Positions 25,701 through 36,753 of a stretch of 64,000 nucleotides of DNA are shown here, piece by piece; the stretch's first letter is position 1, and the number at the start of each line of letters is the position of its first letter. The notes beneath the pieces were generated by a model. That model ran no database searches and had not been told where the DNA came from. It was given only the letters and a program-made list of their open reading frames with translations. This stretch comes from Laetiporus sulphureus 93-53. Its lineage: Eukaryota > Basidiomycota > Agaricomycetes > Polyporales > Laetiporaceae. A program made the position numbers and the translations under genes. Location of the stretch: positions 466,177 through 530,176 of the forward strand of contig NW_024468516.1 of NCBI RefSeq assembly GCF_001632365.1. Reading direction: 5' to 3'.

Positions 25701-27386
25701 TCCGTGAGAGCTTCCTTTAATCTTCGCACATGCAGGTGCTATGATCATCGAGCGAAGTCCAGTGGTCCATCCAGGAGATGGTTGGTTCGTTATTTGATCT
25801 ACTTGTATAATTCCTAATTATCATGCAGTTCAACGAGTCACTGCTATTGGTGAACCTCCAGCCGACAAAGTCTGTTTCTTCCGTAACCTGAAGAACGTCG
25901 TTGTGCTGCCATCAGTCGGTGAGGCGTTATCTTGGCTCTGACGTGTAGTTGCTGGCTGACATCACTCTATTAGGTGACCGTTCGTTGGCGTCCTGTCTCG
26001 GAGGTGGCGATTTAGATGGGTGAGAACTCTGCATCGCCCAAGCCAGATGACGCTGACCACTTCCGTAGAGATCTCTTTTCTGTCATTAAGTACGGTGCGC
26101 TACTCCCGCCAGAACATGAAGAACCAGCAGAGTATCCTCCGGGCGAGAAGAACGAGCTCGACCGCGATAGTACAATAGAGGACATATGTGACTTCGTCGT
26201 TGAATATTTCAACTCTGATGTCCTCGTATGTGACTTTCATTGGACTTCCAGAATCGCTGTGCTAATCAATGGCAGGGTCTATTGTCCGACAGGCATCTCG
26301 TAATAGCAGGTAAGTCATCGACGTCTTCAGCTCGCTGTGTCGTCCATGCTTATGTGTTCCTTGCCAGACCAATCGAAGGTACTTGGAGCCGCTTTGTTTG
26401 GTTTACTCAGCTCATACATACTCCAGAATGGGACGCGTGATAAGAAGTGTCTGAAGCTCGCTCAACTCTGCAGTCAAGCAGTGGATTATCCCAAAAACGG
26501 AGTGCCCGTGGACATCCATGACTTGCCTCGATATCTGATCCCTTACAAACCTGACTGGCATATGGTGGGATTCAACATAGAGTCGTTACAATGAATCTAC
26601 ATTGACACGAGCGTCGACAGGCTGAAGATGTGAATCCACTTCATACAGAGTTCTACAATTCGACCCGTGCACTCGGAGAACTGTACCGAAACATACAAAT
26701 TGTGAACCCGACGGCGTCGTCACAAGCGGGCCCCGCGACCAACGGAGGCTCATCCAAAGTAAAGCCACTGTCAGATGCCATCTCAGCGGCCTTAAAGCCC
26801 TCCATTGAATACCAGCTGCATCACTCTCGCAGTGAGGACCGTTACGTTGCGGACATGTCCAAGCTCTTCCAGAAGTACGCGGATGAGCTGCGCTATATTT
26901 GTATGACTCACACACTCTCCGACGCGCCGGACGTGCGGCTGGTCGAGGAAGAGGTAGTGGTCGGAACGATCATGGCGAAATGTTCGCAGAAACGTTGGCG
27001 GCAAGATCGTATGCAGCGGATGCGTTTGCACTCGTCGACGCTTGTCAAGCATGTCAAACTGCAGCTGTTCAATCCAACGCAACCTTGTTCACGTAGTGAC
27101 CTAACTTACGCTCTGTCGCAAGCTTGGCTTGCATGGGACTTCAGCTCGCGGAACAAGACGGTTTTTGGAGCTAACAGCTTCGGTTTGATCGCTTTGGAAG
27201 TGGTATTTGATATACTTGACAAACTCACTGTAACGCCTCTGTAGATTCTTTTGATCCATGTAATCCCCGACGGTTCGCAATTAGGTTGTAGTCTACTCGG
27301 GATTGGCTGAAGAACAAGGAACAGAGGTGTCCCAGGGATCTTTCTTCGATGTACTGCGCAGTCAAATGGATTTGTATGTACTCTAG
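22795..27386 (+). CDS. RNA-dependent RNA polymerase, RNA-silencing type (QDE-1/RdRP family)
   Basis: A cellular RdRP that makes double-stranded RNA for small-RNA silencing. The start at 22795 gives MEISLSNVAFNASTWDIKRAVGKVLH, an RRM-like N-terminus. A GTATGT donor then joins KDRPA to NFMVTLKP. Core blocks follow: FSCEFGISHKNKGAGLLWFEYDHKLIRIQ in parts, GFELAGREFEFLAYSSSALREHSVWF, YLFTDGVGTIS, GYKGMVVIDARLDG, RPSMNKF, NRPLVMILEDRGV and DSYLLVGVADEGP. The catalytic loop GGGDLDGD matches the family motif DxDGD. Its DLDG and final D are on different exons: the Asp codons start at 26009, 26015 and 26070, and a 49-nt intron lies at 26020-26068. Downstream are LFSVIKYGALLPP, HLVIADQS and the C-terminal domain ending near ALEVVFDILDKL. 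The stop is either at 27244 or, if a clean GTAACG to AATTAG intron is used, at 27384-27386; I give the longer form. Confidence 0.9.
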
Positions 27387-29206
27387 GGTGCATGAAGGGA
27401 ACGGGTCACTTCCACAAGGCATGTACTATCGACGTGATACAGCCTGAGGATCAGTCCATCTGCCCTTCCGAGCTCCATCATCTCAGGCATTTGGCCCACT
27501 TAAGTGAGAACGAATCCGCTGTTCACACTACGTCCTTTTCAGTGTTGCACAGCCATTCGAGCAACCTACCGATGGATGGCCCGGATCAGTCGGCTAGCGC
27601 GAATCAGATAATGATGTGTAGCTACAATGCGTATGACTTGCTGATGTTGAACCTCTGCAGGTGTGTAGGCAAATTCTGGCAAAAATAAGAGATACAGCGG
27701 AGACACGTGGGTTTTGCAGTATACTATATCCAACGTGGCCGGCGGCGAGCTCTCGCCCATCTGTCAGCTACGAGCGTGCAATTGGAACAACGATGAATGA
27801 CAGCACCTTGCTGCGGAATCCAAAGACGACACCTAATAAGGTGTTCGTGATCATCCATGTCGCCTCGTGCGCTTCTATCAGTCGACAATCGACCAAGAAG
27901 ATATCTAGTCAAAGTGCTCACCCCAAACTCTCGTCCCAAACGCTACAGTTATTCTCGTTGGGACAACCGACGCGATTAAGAGTACAAAGAGTGGTGCGAG
28001 AAAGCGCGCGGTTCTTGATGAGGTACGAGCATAAGAGAGACAACGAAGTGACAATAACGTAAATGCACGCTACGGAATGCGTAAGGCATAGTATGCTTCT
28101 CACTGTAAATAAGGTTCGACATACTCCTAGCCACGTTGGCATGCTTTTTGACCCCTTTGCTGAAGCCTCGATTCTGTTTTTTTCTCGACGTCTACGACCT
28201 TTTCGGTGTTTCTATTCCCAATACGCGAGATTTTGGAAATCCTGACTGTAGCGGAGATACAGTTAAAGTTAAACAGCAATCCTAGATTGACAACCACAGT
28301 TAGGTCAACAACCACATAAGTTCACCTAGGATGCAACCCTTGCTTGGCCAAGTTATCTGCGGACATATTGTAGCGCGAAACGTTCAGAGGCGCCAGCACT
28401 AGCTGGAAGGAACCGCTGCATTGTTGGAAGTACATAAATCGATGACCGTACCAGCCATGGCAACAGTCGCCAGACCGAGCGCAGGCATGCATGCAAGGCA
28501 CAGCCAGAGTCTGAGACGCGACCGAGATGAATTTCCGTGTGTCGTTTCATAAAGATAGCGGACGGTCATGATGAAAGCCTGGACACCGATGAGGACAGGC
28601 AATGCGAAGCATGGGCACGTCCAAATTCCCAACAACGACAGGACAGAAAGCCCGCGAGGTTTGTCCCTGAGCCTGTCGTGCTGCACGAGTTAGAATGCCA
28701 TGCATCCAGTCATCACTCTACGTACTGTTTATTGCTGTTTAGAACAACTTAAACGAAGTCTTTGGGGGCGCGATCAAGCAATTTGCCAGCAGAACGCTCT
28801 CCAAAGTGTTGGAAAAGGTTGTACTTGGAATGTGTGCACGACCAAGGATGACGCTAGAAGGTTCATGACACTCATGCGGTCTTGCGCATCAGAGACGAGC
28901 AAATATATGTTCCGATCTTTTCTCCCTAAAGGCCCTGCAGTGTTGAGCTTCTCTACTGTTCCATAATCTCGAGGAATGCAGCAAGATTAGCAAGAGCAAG
29001 AGATACGACGAACGTTCAGCTAGAGCGAGGATCGGACATCATTCTCTCAGCATGCATTGAAACCATTCCGAGTCATGTAGTCGAATGATGCGCCCTTGAG
29101 CGATCACCTAGGGTAGAAAACAAGCAGTGACGGATTTACGAGAAAGCCAAATTGATCGAAGGCGCGAACTTTGCCGCAGGCGACCGTGCGGGCCACAGCA
29201 ACCGAT
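27387..29206. other. Gene-poor interval between RdRP and M28 peptidase-like gene
   Basis: About 1.8 kb with no family I recognise. Short frames occur on + at 27392-28062, without conserved motifs. On - at 28399-28686 a small hydrophobic frame is listed separately. No terminal repeats, target-site duplications or transposase motifs were seen. Confidence 0.45.
28399..28686 (-). CDS. Possible small membrane protein or gene remnant
   Basis: I do not recognise it. The frame contains two hydrophobic spans, about LSLLGIWTCPCFALPVLIGVQAF and LRLWLCLACMPALGLATVAMAG, separated by a charged loop (YETTHGNSSRSRLR). The start is unclear: the first ATG may be the one in the middle of the frame (FIMTVRYLY). 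It could be an exon of a multi-span membrane protein, a decayed copy, or chance, since no flanking exon could be joined. Confidence 0.2.
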   Translation of the reverse strand: MQHDRLRDKPRGLSVLSLLGIWTCPCFALPVLIGVQAFIMTVRYLYETTHGNSSRSRLRLWLCLACMPALGLATVAMAGTVIDLCTSNNAAVPSS

Positions 29207-30623
29207 ATGATGTCGAGCTCAGGTCGACTGCGGAAGCGTCCTGCTATCTGGCTCTGCCACTCACTGTTATTTAGAGTCGTTCTACTGCTATCCTGTCTTA
29301 CGCGCAGCCATGCCTTCAGACTCGGTCAGAGGGAGCTCACTCAGCTGTCCCCAGACGCGATTTTCTCGCTAGTCTCTTCACCAGACCCTGTGCGCAATGT
29401 CGATCCTTCGAACCCGGATTCGCATCTGGCTCACATCCTCATACCCCGTCCGCCTGACACCGAGAATAACACTATGGTCAAGGACTACATTGTCTCAACC
29501 ATGCAGCATTTAAACTGGCACGTCGAAGAGGACACGTTCACGGACAACACCCCATACGGCACGAAACGCTTCACGAATGTCATTGCAACCAAGGACCCGT
29601 CTGCCTCCCGCCGCGTCATTTTGTCCGCACATTTTGACAGCAAGTTCTTTCTCAATTATCCCCGGAGCCAGGTGCGCACGGTACACGTCCACAGCGCCTA
29701 TAGGGTTGCTGACGGTAGTAGTTTGTAGGTGCGACTGACTCGGCCGCACCATGCGCATTCATGCTTGATCTAGCAGAGGCTCTCGACCCTCTCTTCTATG
29801 AACGGCAACAGCGTCTGGAGGACGGAGAGGAGGAAGATGATGATGTCGCGGAGACGACTCTTCAGTTGGTCTTCTTCGATGGTGAAGAGGCCTTCAACAC
29901 ATGGACGAACACAGACTCTATCTACGGTGCAAGGTATGTTCCCTTCTTCGCTGCTCGGCTCATTCTGAGGTGGAATTACCACCTGTCCCAGGCACCTCGC
30001 AAAGAAATGGGCCACCACTTACGTCAACCCTCAAGCCAAGCGGCGATTGTTGCCCTCTATGATTACGGAGCTCTCAACTATAGAGCATCTCATATTGCTC
30101 GACCTGCTCGGTGCTCCTCATCCAACAATCCGCTCGTCGTTTCTTGACACCGCCTGGCTGTTTGATGCAATGGCATCGGCCGAGCGCCGACTGGGGGACA
30201 GCGGCGCGTTTGCGTACGATGGCCAGGCTGCAAATAACTGGACGAGTTTTTTCATCCCTCGAAATAATATGCACAACTTTGGTGGTATTGAAGACGACCA
30301 TATACCTTTCCTACGGGCAGGCGTTAGCGTCCTGCATGTCATTGCGAACCCCTTCCCTAGTGTGTGGCACACCCTACAGGTTTGTACATTATCCAGAAAG
30401 GCGTTATGATGCTCTCATTGACCAGATAAATCTATATATTCTATCACAGGATGACGCTACTGCTTTGGACGTGCCTACGATGCGTCGGTGGAACCTAATT
30501 CTCCGAGTCTTCATGAGCGAATATCTCGGTCTCCGGCCATCAGCCATAGCCAGATCTCGAGACACGAAAGCGGATCTCCATCGTTCTTTTGACGAGCTCG
30601 TGAGAACAGCCCATATCAGTTAA
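29207..30623 (+). CDS. M28-family glutaminyl-peptide cyclotransferase-like enzyme
   Basis: Resembles glutaminyl cyclase, which converts N-terminal Gln to pyroglutamate with one zinc ion in the secretory pathway; related M28 proteins are aminopeptidases. The start at 29207 gives MMSSSGRLRKRP then a hydrophobic span (SLLFRVVLLLSCL), so the protein is secreted or membrane-anchored. Metal and active-site blocks appear in order: LSAHFDSK, FVGATDSAAPCAFMLDLAEAL, LQLVFFDGEEAF (adjacent EE), HLILLDLLGAPHPTI and SVLHVIANPFPSVWHT with the final His ligand. An intron between PRSQ and FVGATDS (ending TAGTAG) restores the ATDSA motif. An acidic insert (EDGEEEDDDVAET) lies between two active-site blocks. 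The last exon ends ELVRTAHIS. The ligand pattern D, E/E, D, H fits glutaminyl cyclase better than a classical two-zinc aminopeptidase. Confidence 0.82.
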
Positions 30624-30647
30624 GTCCTTACAGTTACTGACGCTTTA

Positions 30648-32005
30648 TCAGTAGCATTCGGATGTTGAGGCTGAGACAAGTATAATGTCTGCCGATTTAA
30701 CACATGGTGCCAGAGAATGAGCATATACCGGACAGACTGCGGAGATATTTCTCATCGCAGGATACATGGTAACGAGTCGGTTCGGAAGCGCAAGCAGACT
30801 GAAGTAGAGCCTCTCCGACGCATAATCATTCCCGATGCTCAAGAAAGCAAGAGAGCTTTGTAGTGCTTGATGAGTGCTGTGGCGTCTGTGGCGAGCTGTG
30901 GCACATGCATATGAACGATGCTTTAACAACAATCTTTTGAAGGTGCGCACCTTCTGATTCTCTATGTTCTCGTCCATCCGGGCCCTCGCATTCATCACAA
31001 GCCTACGGCGTGATCTCTGGCGTCCCACCGCGTGGGCCTCCACTGCAACGGCGGTCAGCATATCAAGGTATCCAGCAGAAGAACCGGTGGGCGTACGCAT
31101 AGCGCTTGCATCGTTGATATACTCCGCTCTGCGGTGCGAGAGGTTCTCAATTAAAGAGGGGTATGTCCCGAGCAAGCCACGTATGCATTCCTGGATACAA
31201 TGCCGGTCAGTATTGCATGCATTCGTGCAGGCGATAAACGGAGCAATACATCATGATTCTTCCAGAGAAGAGAAAGATCTTTAAAGTGATCGTCCTGCGA
31301 TGTCTCTTGGGCTCTTAATTCGGCAATTCTAGCCTTACACTGATCACTATGCGGCCGCAATCCCGAGGGTTAGTGTCTGAATCATTCACTATCTCGCTCA
31401 CGACGCACATATACGTCACACCGTCATGCACGATTGTCTCTACCTCCTTGCGTGCCCCGCTGAAGAGCGCTGTCTTTTCGTTCTGAAAGGCGGTGTTTGA
31501 GTGCGACGATGTCTTGCTTGCCTTATGTTCTGTCGACGTTGTCAATGCGCTCAAGGCTAGAGAGAGGGTTCACGCAGTTTGTACTCACTCTGAATCTGTT
31601 GTAGCATGCTGAGCATCTCTAACATTCCACTGATGAGTGTATGCGCATATTCAGCACGCGCATATAGTCAAGTAGTAATTCACGACATACCTGTCTTCCT
31701 CGCCATCGCCGCCGTCGTCGTCTTCTCCATCGCCATTCTCAATGACATCCTCCATCGCTGTGTCAACGTTGACTCCTTCGAACGTCACTTTCGGGTGAGT
31801 ACTCTGACGTTGTGCGCGCGAAAGCTTCGTTATGGCCGAGCCTGACGCTGGCATAGCTGCTACAAGTGTCGCTCTTCAGCTTCCCAGTGCCTCGCAACTT
31901 GGGCCCTGAACTACTCACTATTAGAGGTCCTTTTTTTGGATATAGCTCGTCGTATAAAGCCGTTGCAGTGAAAGCTCTGTGGCAATATGCGAGGGTGAAG
32001 GCCAC
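30648..32005 (-). CDS. Unrecognised multi-exon protein with coiled-coil segments
   Basis: No family recognised. Reading on the - strand, exon-like blocks with plausible splice sites are: FTATALYDELYPKKGPLIVSSSGPKLRG (from about 32005), then VTFEGVNVDTAMEDVIENGDGEDDDGGDGEED with a donor GTATGT near 31690, then GMLEMLSMLQQIQ. These continue into KTSSHSNTAFQNEKTALFSGARKEVETIVHDGV, CKARIAELRAQETSQDDHFKDLSLL and ECIRGLLGTYPSLIENLSHRRAEYINDASAM. The acidic tract and heptad-like stretches suggest a coiled-coil scaffold or regulatory protein. Frames below about 31080, down to the stop at 30648, read less naturally and may not belong. The 5' end is uncertain. A divergent or tandem relationship to Trs23 (stop at 32332) leaves about 330 bp upstream. 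Confidence 0.4.
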
Positions 32006-32331
32006 AATAGATGTGATCGAACGTGAATCAGTGATCGGCCACGCGAGCTGCTGTCATTCATTCTGCATCCGTGCGCGAACTACTTGTGGTCTCGCATAAT
32101 TAGCTACATGACACGTACACTATAGAGGTTGCAATTGTAAATGACGACAAAAATGCTCGCAACTATGGTGAATCTAGATGCCGTGTGTATCATCAGCTTG
32201 GGATGATTGAGGATCAATATTCAATTGTCATGACAAGCAGGAAGACTGGTGCATGATAGATCGCCAACGTTCACTGTGCACAATGTTCAGCACGATGAGG
32301 TAATCGGACGAGCTTCAGTCATCAAAACGGA

Positions 32332-32903
32332 TCATGAGCCCAGCAGAGCAGTTATACGGGTATCAAAGCCTTCGCTTCGTATGGGCATCTCGGGAGTATG
32401 AAACGGGTTCTTCATGACCGCATCAGCGTACGCCTCGTACACTTTCTGCAAGACTGACTCGGCCGTTGTCTCTGCAAGGGACGTCAGCAGCACAAATTTA
32501 GTGCCTGATTGCGTACATTAGCGCAAGAGGCCTCGAGAGCCGGCAAATGTTGTCGGTACGTACCTGTCGCCGTCAAGAGGATCGTCATCTTGAATGATTC
32601 GCCTGTGATCACTTGCGCGCCCGAGCTCGGACCGGAGGGAGAGAGTCGACTTGTAATTGCATGGATACCGTGGAGTGTACCAGCAAGAACGAGATACTCG
32701 TTAGAAGTCAAATGCGGGAGCCCATCTGTCTGGACCATTAGATCTGACCATGTGAGTAGCAGATCATGGCGCAGCACCTCCAAAATTTCGTTGGTAGACA
32801 AGGCCACCGGCTTTGTTGATGACCTGGATCGACGCAGAACATCAAGACGAGGAGGTCGTAGACAACGCAAGGCGCAACTCACCCACAGACCCCAAATGGC
32901 CAT
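32332..32903 (-). CDS. TRS23: TRAPP complex subunit Trs23 / TRAPPC4
   Basis: A core subunit of the TRAPP tethering complexes that act as exchange factors for Ypt1/Rab1 in ER-Golgi traffic. Exon 1 reads MAIWGLW (start 32903, donor GTGAGT). Exon 2 reads VINKAGGLVYQRNFG. A GTGCTG to CAGACAG intron then joins DGLPHLTSNEYLVLAGTLHGIHAITSRLSPS and GAQVITGESFKMTILLTATG. After a fourth intron come TKFVLLTSLAETTAE, VLQKVYEAYADAVMKNPFHTPEMPIRSEGFD and the end TALLGS (stop 32332-32334). Every join keeps phase. The length of about 140 residues matches the short longin-like form, without the insert seen in yeast. Confidence 0.93.
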
Positions 32904-33039
32904 GATTGGCGGAAGAGCAGATGCGCGCGACGCGTCGCCGGACAGCGCTCGCATTTCGAACTCCGACGAGACGCGTCTCGATCGCGAGCCACATTGCCCA
33001 CTTGGCTTGACTTTATTCTCTCATCTCCCCTACCAGATC
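32904..33039. promoter_or_regulatory. 136-bp divergent promoter, TRS23 / HOP1
   Basis: The whole space between the start of a constitutive trafficking gene (-) and the start of a meiosis-specific gene (+). A CT-rich stretch (TCTCTCATCTCCCC near 33018) lies just before the HOP1 ATG, typical of fungal leader sequences. No meiotic control element was identified with confidence. Confidence 0.45.
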
Positions 33040-36000
33040 ATGCAGGCACAGGCTATCAGGACGGATCAGAACCAGGTATACATCTTTAGCTCAACGTTCA
33101 GCATGGTGCTCAACGTCGTGAAGGCTGTCTTGACTTCGCAGCAGAGTCTGCAGTCCATACAGACCATGCTCAAAGCAGGTCTTGGCTGTATCACTTACCT
33201 GAGGTGGGAAGCCTCGCATATATGCTAATTTTCTGGCTGATGTCTGATATGTGGACTCAGAAACCTTCTTCCATGCGATAATTTCTCAGAAAGTCGGTTG
33301 TTACGCTACATTGACAGCGAGTTATAGAGCAATGCAAACGCATATACTCACGCTACCCGCAGGCTACTTGACGTCTTGTAGCCCTGGGATACTTTCCTCG
33401 CAACCATCCGGTACTACAGAGTCCTGTTCCTCCGAAGATGATTCTAGGAAGAGAAGAAACATCAGCGGATTCAAAATTATGACGGTCACTCGCGGCTTTA
33501 CTGAAGAAGCAGATAGGCTCCTTGACTATTTGGTGAGCCACCTACATGTGCCATGACGATTCAGCGATAACATCACGCATAGGAGAATGGCATATTTGAT
33601 GCGTTACAGAAGCAGTATCTGCGCAGCTGCATTTTCGCAGTATACCTGGCGAGTGGTCTTCCTGTCCCGGGTGCGGTGCCACTAACCTCAACATCATATA
33701 GGATAGCCAAGATCCCAACAAGTAAGTGCATATAGCCATGTTATGCACTTTCCGCTAATGCAATGTAACATGTCGTTTCAGTATCGTAGAGGCCTATACG
33801 TTCTCCTTCGAGGTAGAAAACTACAATCATCTTGTAGTAATCTAGCTTACCCGCTTTTCAGTATCACAAGATTTCCGGGACTGATGTGGTGGTTCCCGTG
33901 ATGTCGCTGGATGCCGACCTCGAGAAGCTCTCAATTTCCGGCGGCAAGATCAAGGGTATTGATCCAGTAACAGATGCGTCTAGGCACGGCAGAATCCCTA
34001 CATTGGGCGACGTTAAGAGGAGTCTAAAGGTCCGTGAGCTGCATATAGCATGTTCAGAAAGCCTAAACTCGCATTCTCCAATATATCAGACTCTTATAAA
34101 GAATCTCATCCAAGCAACAACACAGATGGATGCATTGCCAAGTAAGTTGCACTGGTCTCGTGTTCTGCGGCATGTTCTCAGTCATTCCAAGAACGCCGAT
34201 TCGCTACCTTCAAGCTGTTCTATCACGAGCACACGCCAGACGACTACGAGCCTCCGCATTTCCAGCCTGGCGATGCCAAAAAGGACAAGTGGTTCTTTTC
34301 CACGCATGACAAAGGAGAGGTGCCGGAGAAGTGTAGCATAGGATCTCTACAAACTGGTTTCCATGGGGTCGATGTCCGCGTGACCTCGGTGTCAGGTTAT
34401 CTACCCTCAGTGGAGGACAATAATGCGCCCTTCCTGGGTACAACGAACGCCGGTGAATTCTCGGCACCGATCTTGAGGCCGGCGGACGAGGCTGCGACGA
34501 GACTGCAGCAAGCACAAATTCAGCGGGACGACGCATTGGAGCGCCGCGTTGTTTGGGATGGCGACGATGGCTTATGTGATGTGGATGCAGAGGGAGAAGA
34601 TGATCCGGATTACGTCCCAGGTAGTGATACTACCGCGTGCGCTAGTCCCTTGTTTCTCACTGACCAAACGCCGCTGGGCTAGGCTCGACCCCGGGCGTTG
34701 GAGGACCATTTGGCATTGAGAGCGTGGCACTCATTGGCATTCGAACTGAAGAAGGCAACATCATCCCCTTGCCTGAGAAAGCGAAGCGGCAGATTGGCAG
34801 CTCAGCGGGCCGCGATGAAGAGGCGCAATATGCCGGAAAACATGACACTGTGCCTAATGGGGTTGCGCAGCTGGTAACGTCCCATGTTGCCGATGGCCAT
34901 GGTTTACCTGACGCCTGAGTCTGGATTAGATGCAGGCCAAACGCAACCCAGCTGAGCAAACATTACAAACTCAACTGCTCGAGAAAACTCAAGTCGTCGA
35001 GTCCCCCGCTGCTCTGTTCCCTTCTCTCATACCATCGCTTTCCCGTTCACCAACGCCCACTCCGCAGCCCAAACATAACGGCCTCAAATCTAGAAGGATC
35101 ATCTCTCCAGAGAACTCGCTGCCGCCTTCAGATATTGTGCCAGAATCACTGCCGTCCATCTCGAGCGTAGATCCTACACAAACGCTTGACACGCAATTGG
35201 TCCAGAACATGATCGTAGATGCCTATGTGGGTGGCGAAGACGACGAGATGTTAGGTCAGTCCGGTTGGCCGCCAATTCACAGGTTCACGCCTCATCGCCG
35301 GATCTCAGACACGGAGACGCAAGTAATGCTTGCCGCGTCGAGTATCGAGGATTCCATTCGTTCGTTTTCGGGTAATGACAATGGTCAGAGTCAAATACTG
35401 CCATGCACCCACGAGGAAACAGCTACCAACGACATTCGGGAAGGATATCAGGGTGAAGGAGCCTTGGATTGCGAATGCGGCGTCACTGTATGTCCCTACA
35501 TCCTTGGCATCTACTCAGCGCTGCATCCACTACAGATCGAAGATGATGACTTGTGCTTGTGTGATGGAGGTTGCAAGAGATGGTTCCACACATGGTTATA
35601 TTGATCTTAAGCTTTACTACCGTTTGTTCACGTTCCCCTTGGCAGGTGCATGGGCTATCACTCTGCCAAGGACAAGCGCATGCCTGCGCAGTTTATTTGC
35701 TTTGACTGTCGCGTTAAAGCCGACCAGAACTGGGACCTCATTGTCGTGCACGACTTGTATCCCAGGATGATGGAACGGTTCAGAGATTTAGCCATCTTTA
35801 GGTGTGTCGTCGGCGATGTCTTCTATTGCGATATTGACAGGCTGGCATGCTCTCGTTAGGCGAGCAATCAAACAATTCGAAACTCGCAAACCGGACAGCC
35901 TATCCGCGTTCACCAAGCTCATGGGTGCGGGGGCTATTATTTTGGAAAGATAAAATGCTGATGAGCTGCCAAGGGTGCGATCCCGCTGTCGCAGGGCAAC

Positions 36001-36753
36001 TGTTTAAGAGGCTCGAGGCGGAAGGTAAGAATCCACTTCCTGGCGTAGGTCTTCATGCAAATTCACCGTCGACTAGGTTTCATTGCGATCGAATTGCGCG
36101 AAACTGATGACCTCGGTCTGATGGAGACTGCCACTCGTATGACTAAGGCCAAGAACAAGGGAAAGATGGCCGCCAAGACGAGGCAATCGCAGCGCAAGAA
36201 GGCTTTGCAGAAGCCGAAGTATATATTCCTGCAGGCATCGACACAGAGCCAAGCGTATAAGGATTACTTCGATCCAGACCCGGAGGTGGAGAAAAGATTG
36301 CTTTCGCTATCAGATCTCGTATGCTTGCTAAGTTATGTTCTCCGAGTTGCTTTGCTGAAGAACTTCCTGTACAGAAACCGCGACGCAAATCACACAAAAA
36401 GCAAGCCGTTGACGAGCCTCACATCGAAATGTACATGAATAGCATCTGCTTATCATTGTGCTTACTCTCTGCCCCACAGGACGGGTCCTCAAGCGGGCCA
36501 GGCCATGAACCAGCTGGTTGCGGACGTTCAAATGCAAGATGTGATGATCGCTGCACCGCCAGTTCTCCCTATCCAGTGCCAGACACAAGAGGAGACACAA
36601 GCCGCTCAATGCATCGCCGGACGCAATCAAAATTGTGGCGTCGATGCAGGGGAACTCAAGCGCAAGAACAACGAGGGAACTGAGCAGCTGCCCGCAAGGC
36701 CTAGCAAGAAGGTCAAGATCTCCGTCGGACCGGCGGTGGACCTCGGGGATTGA
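33040..36753 (+). CDS. HOP1: Meiotic HORMA-domain protein Hop1 with S/T-Q cluster and PHD/winged-helix region
   Basis: A component of the meiotic chromosome axis that promotes interhomologue recombination. Exon 1 is MQAQAIRTDQNQ; the HORMA domain follows (SLQSIQTMLKAGLGCITYLRNLLPCDNF, IMTVTRGFTEEADRLLDYLENGIFDALQ, NIVEAYTFSFEYHKISG, PIYQTLIKNLIQATTQMDALP, FATFKLFYHEHTPDDYEPPHF). It continues with an acidic patch and a linker rich in S/T-Q sites at 34969, 34987, 35176, 35191, 35317 and 35389. A C4HC3 PHD-type finger (CECG, LCDGGCKRWFH, MGYHS, FICFDC) spans about 35470-35715. Winged-helix-like segments (FRDLAIFRRAIKQFE, GCDPAVAGQLFKRLEAEGFIAIE) follow, then a basic C-terminus ending KKVKISVGPAVDLGD. 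This matches the known Hop1 layout of HORMA, phosphorylation cluster and chromatin-binding region. About 12 introns are present. Confidence 0.88.

Noticed and set aside
22795..27386. RdRP as a possible integrated RNA-virus polymerase
   Set aside because: The DLDGD loop, RRM-like N-terminus and many introns are those of the cellular RNA-silencing RdRP family, not viral polymerases.
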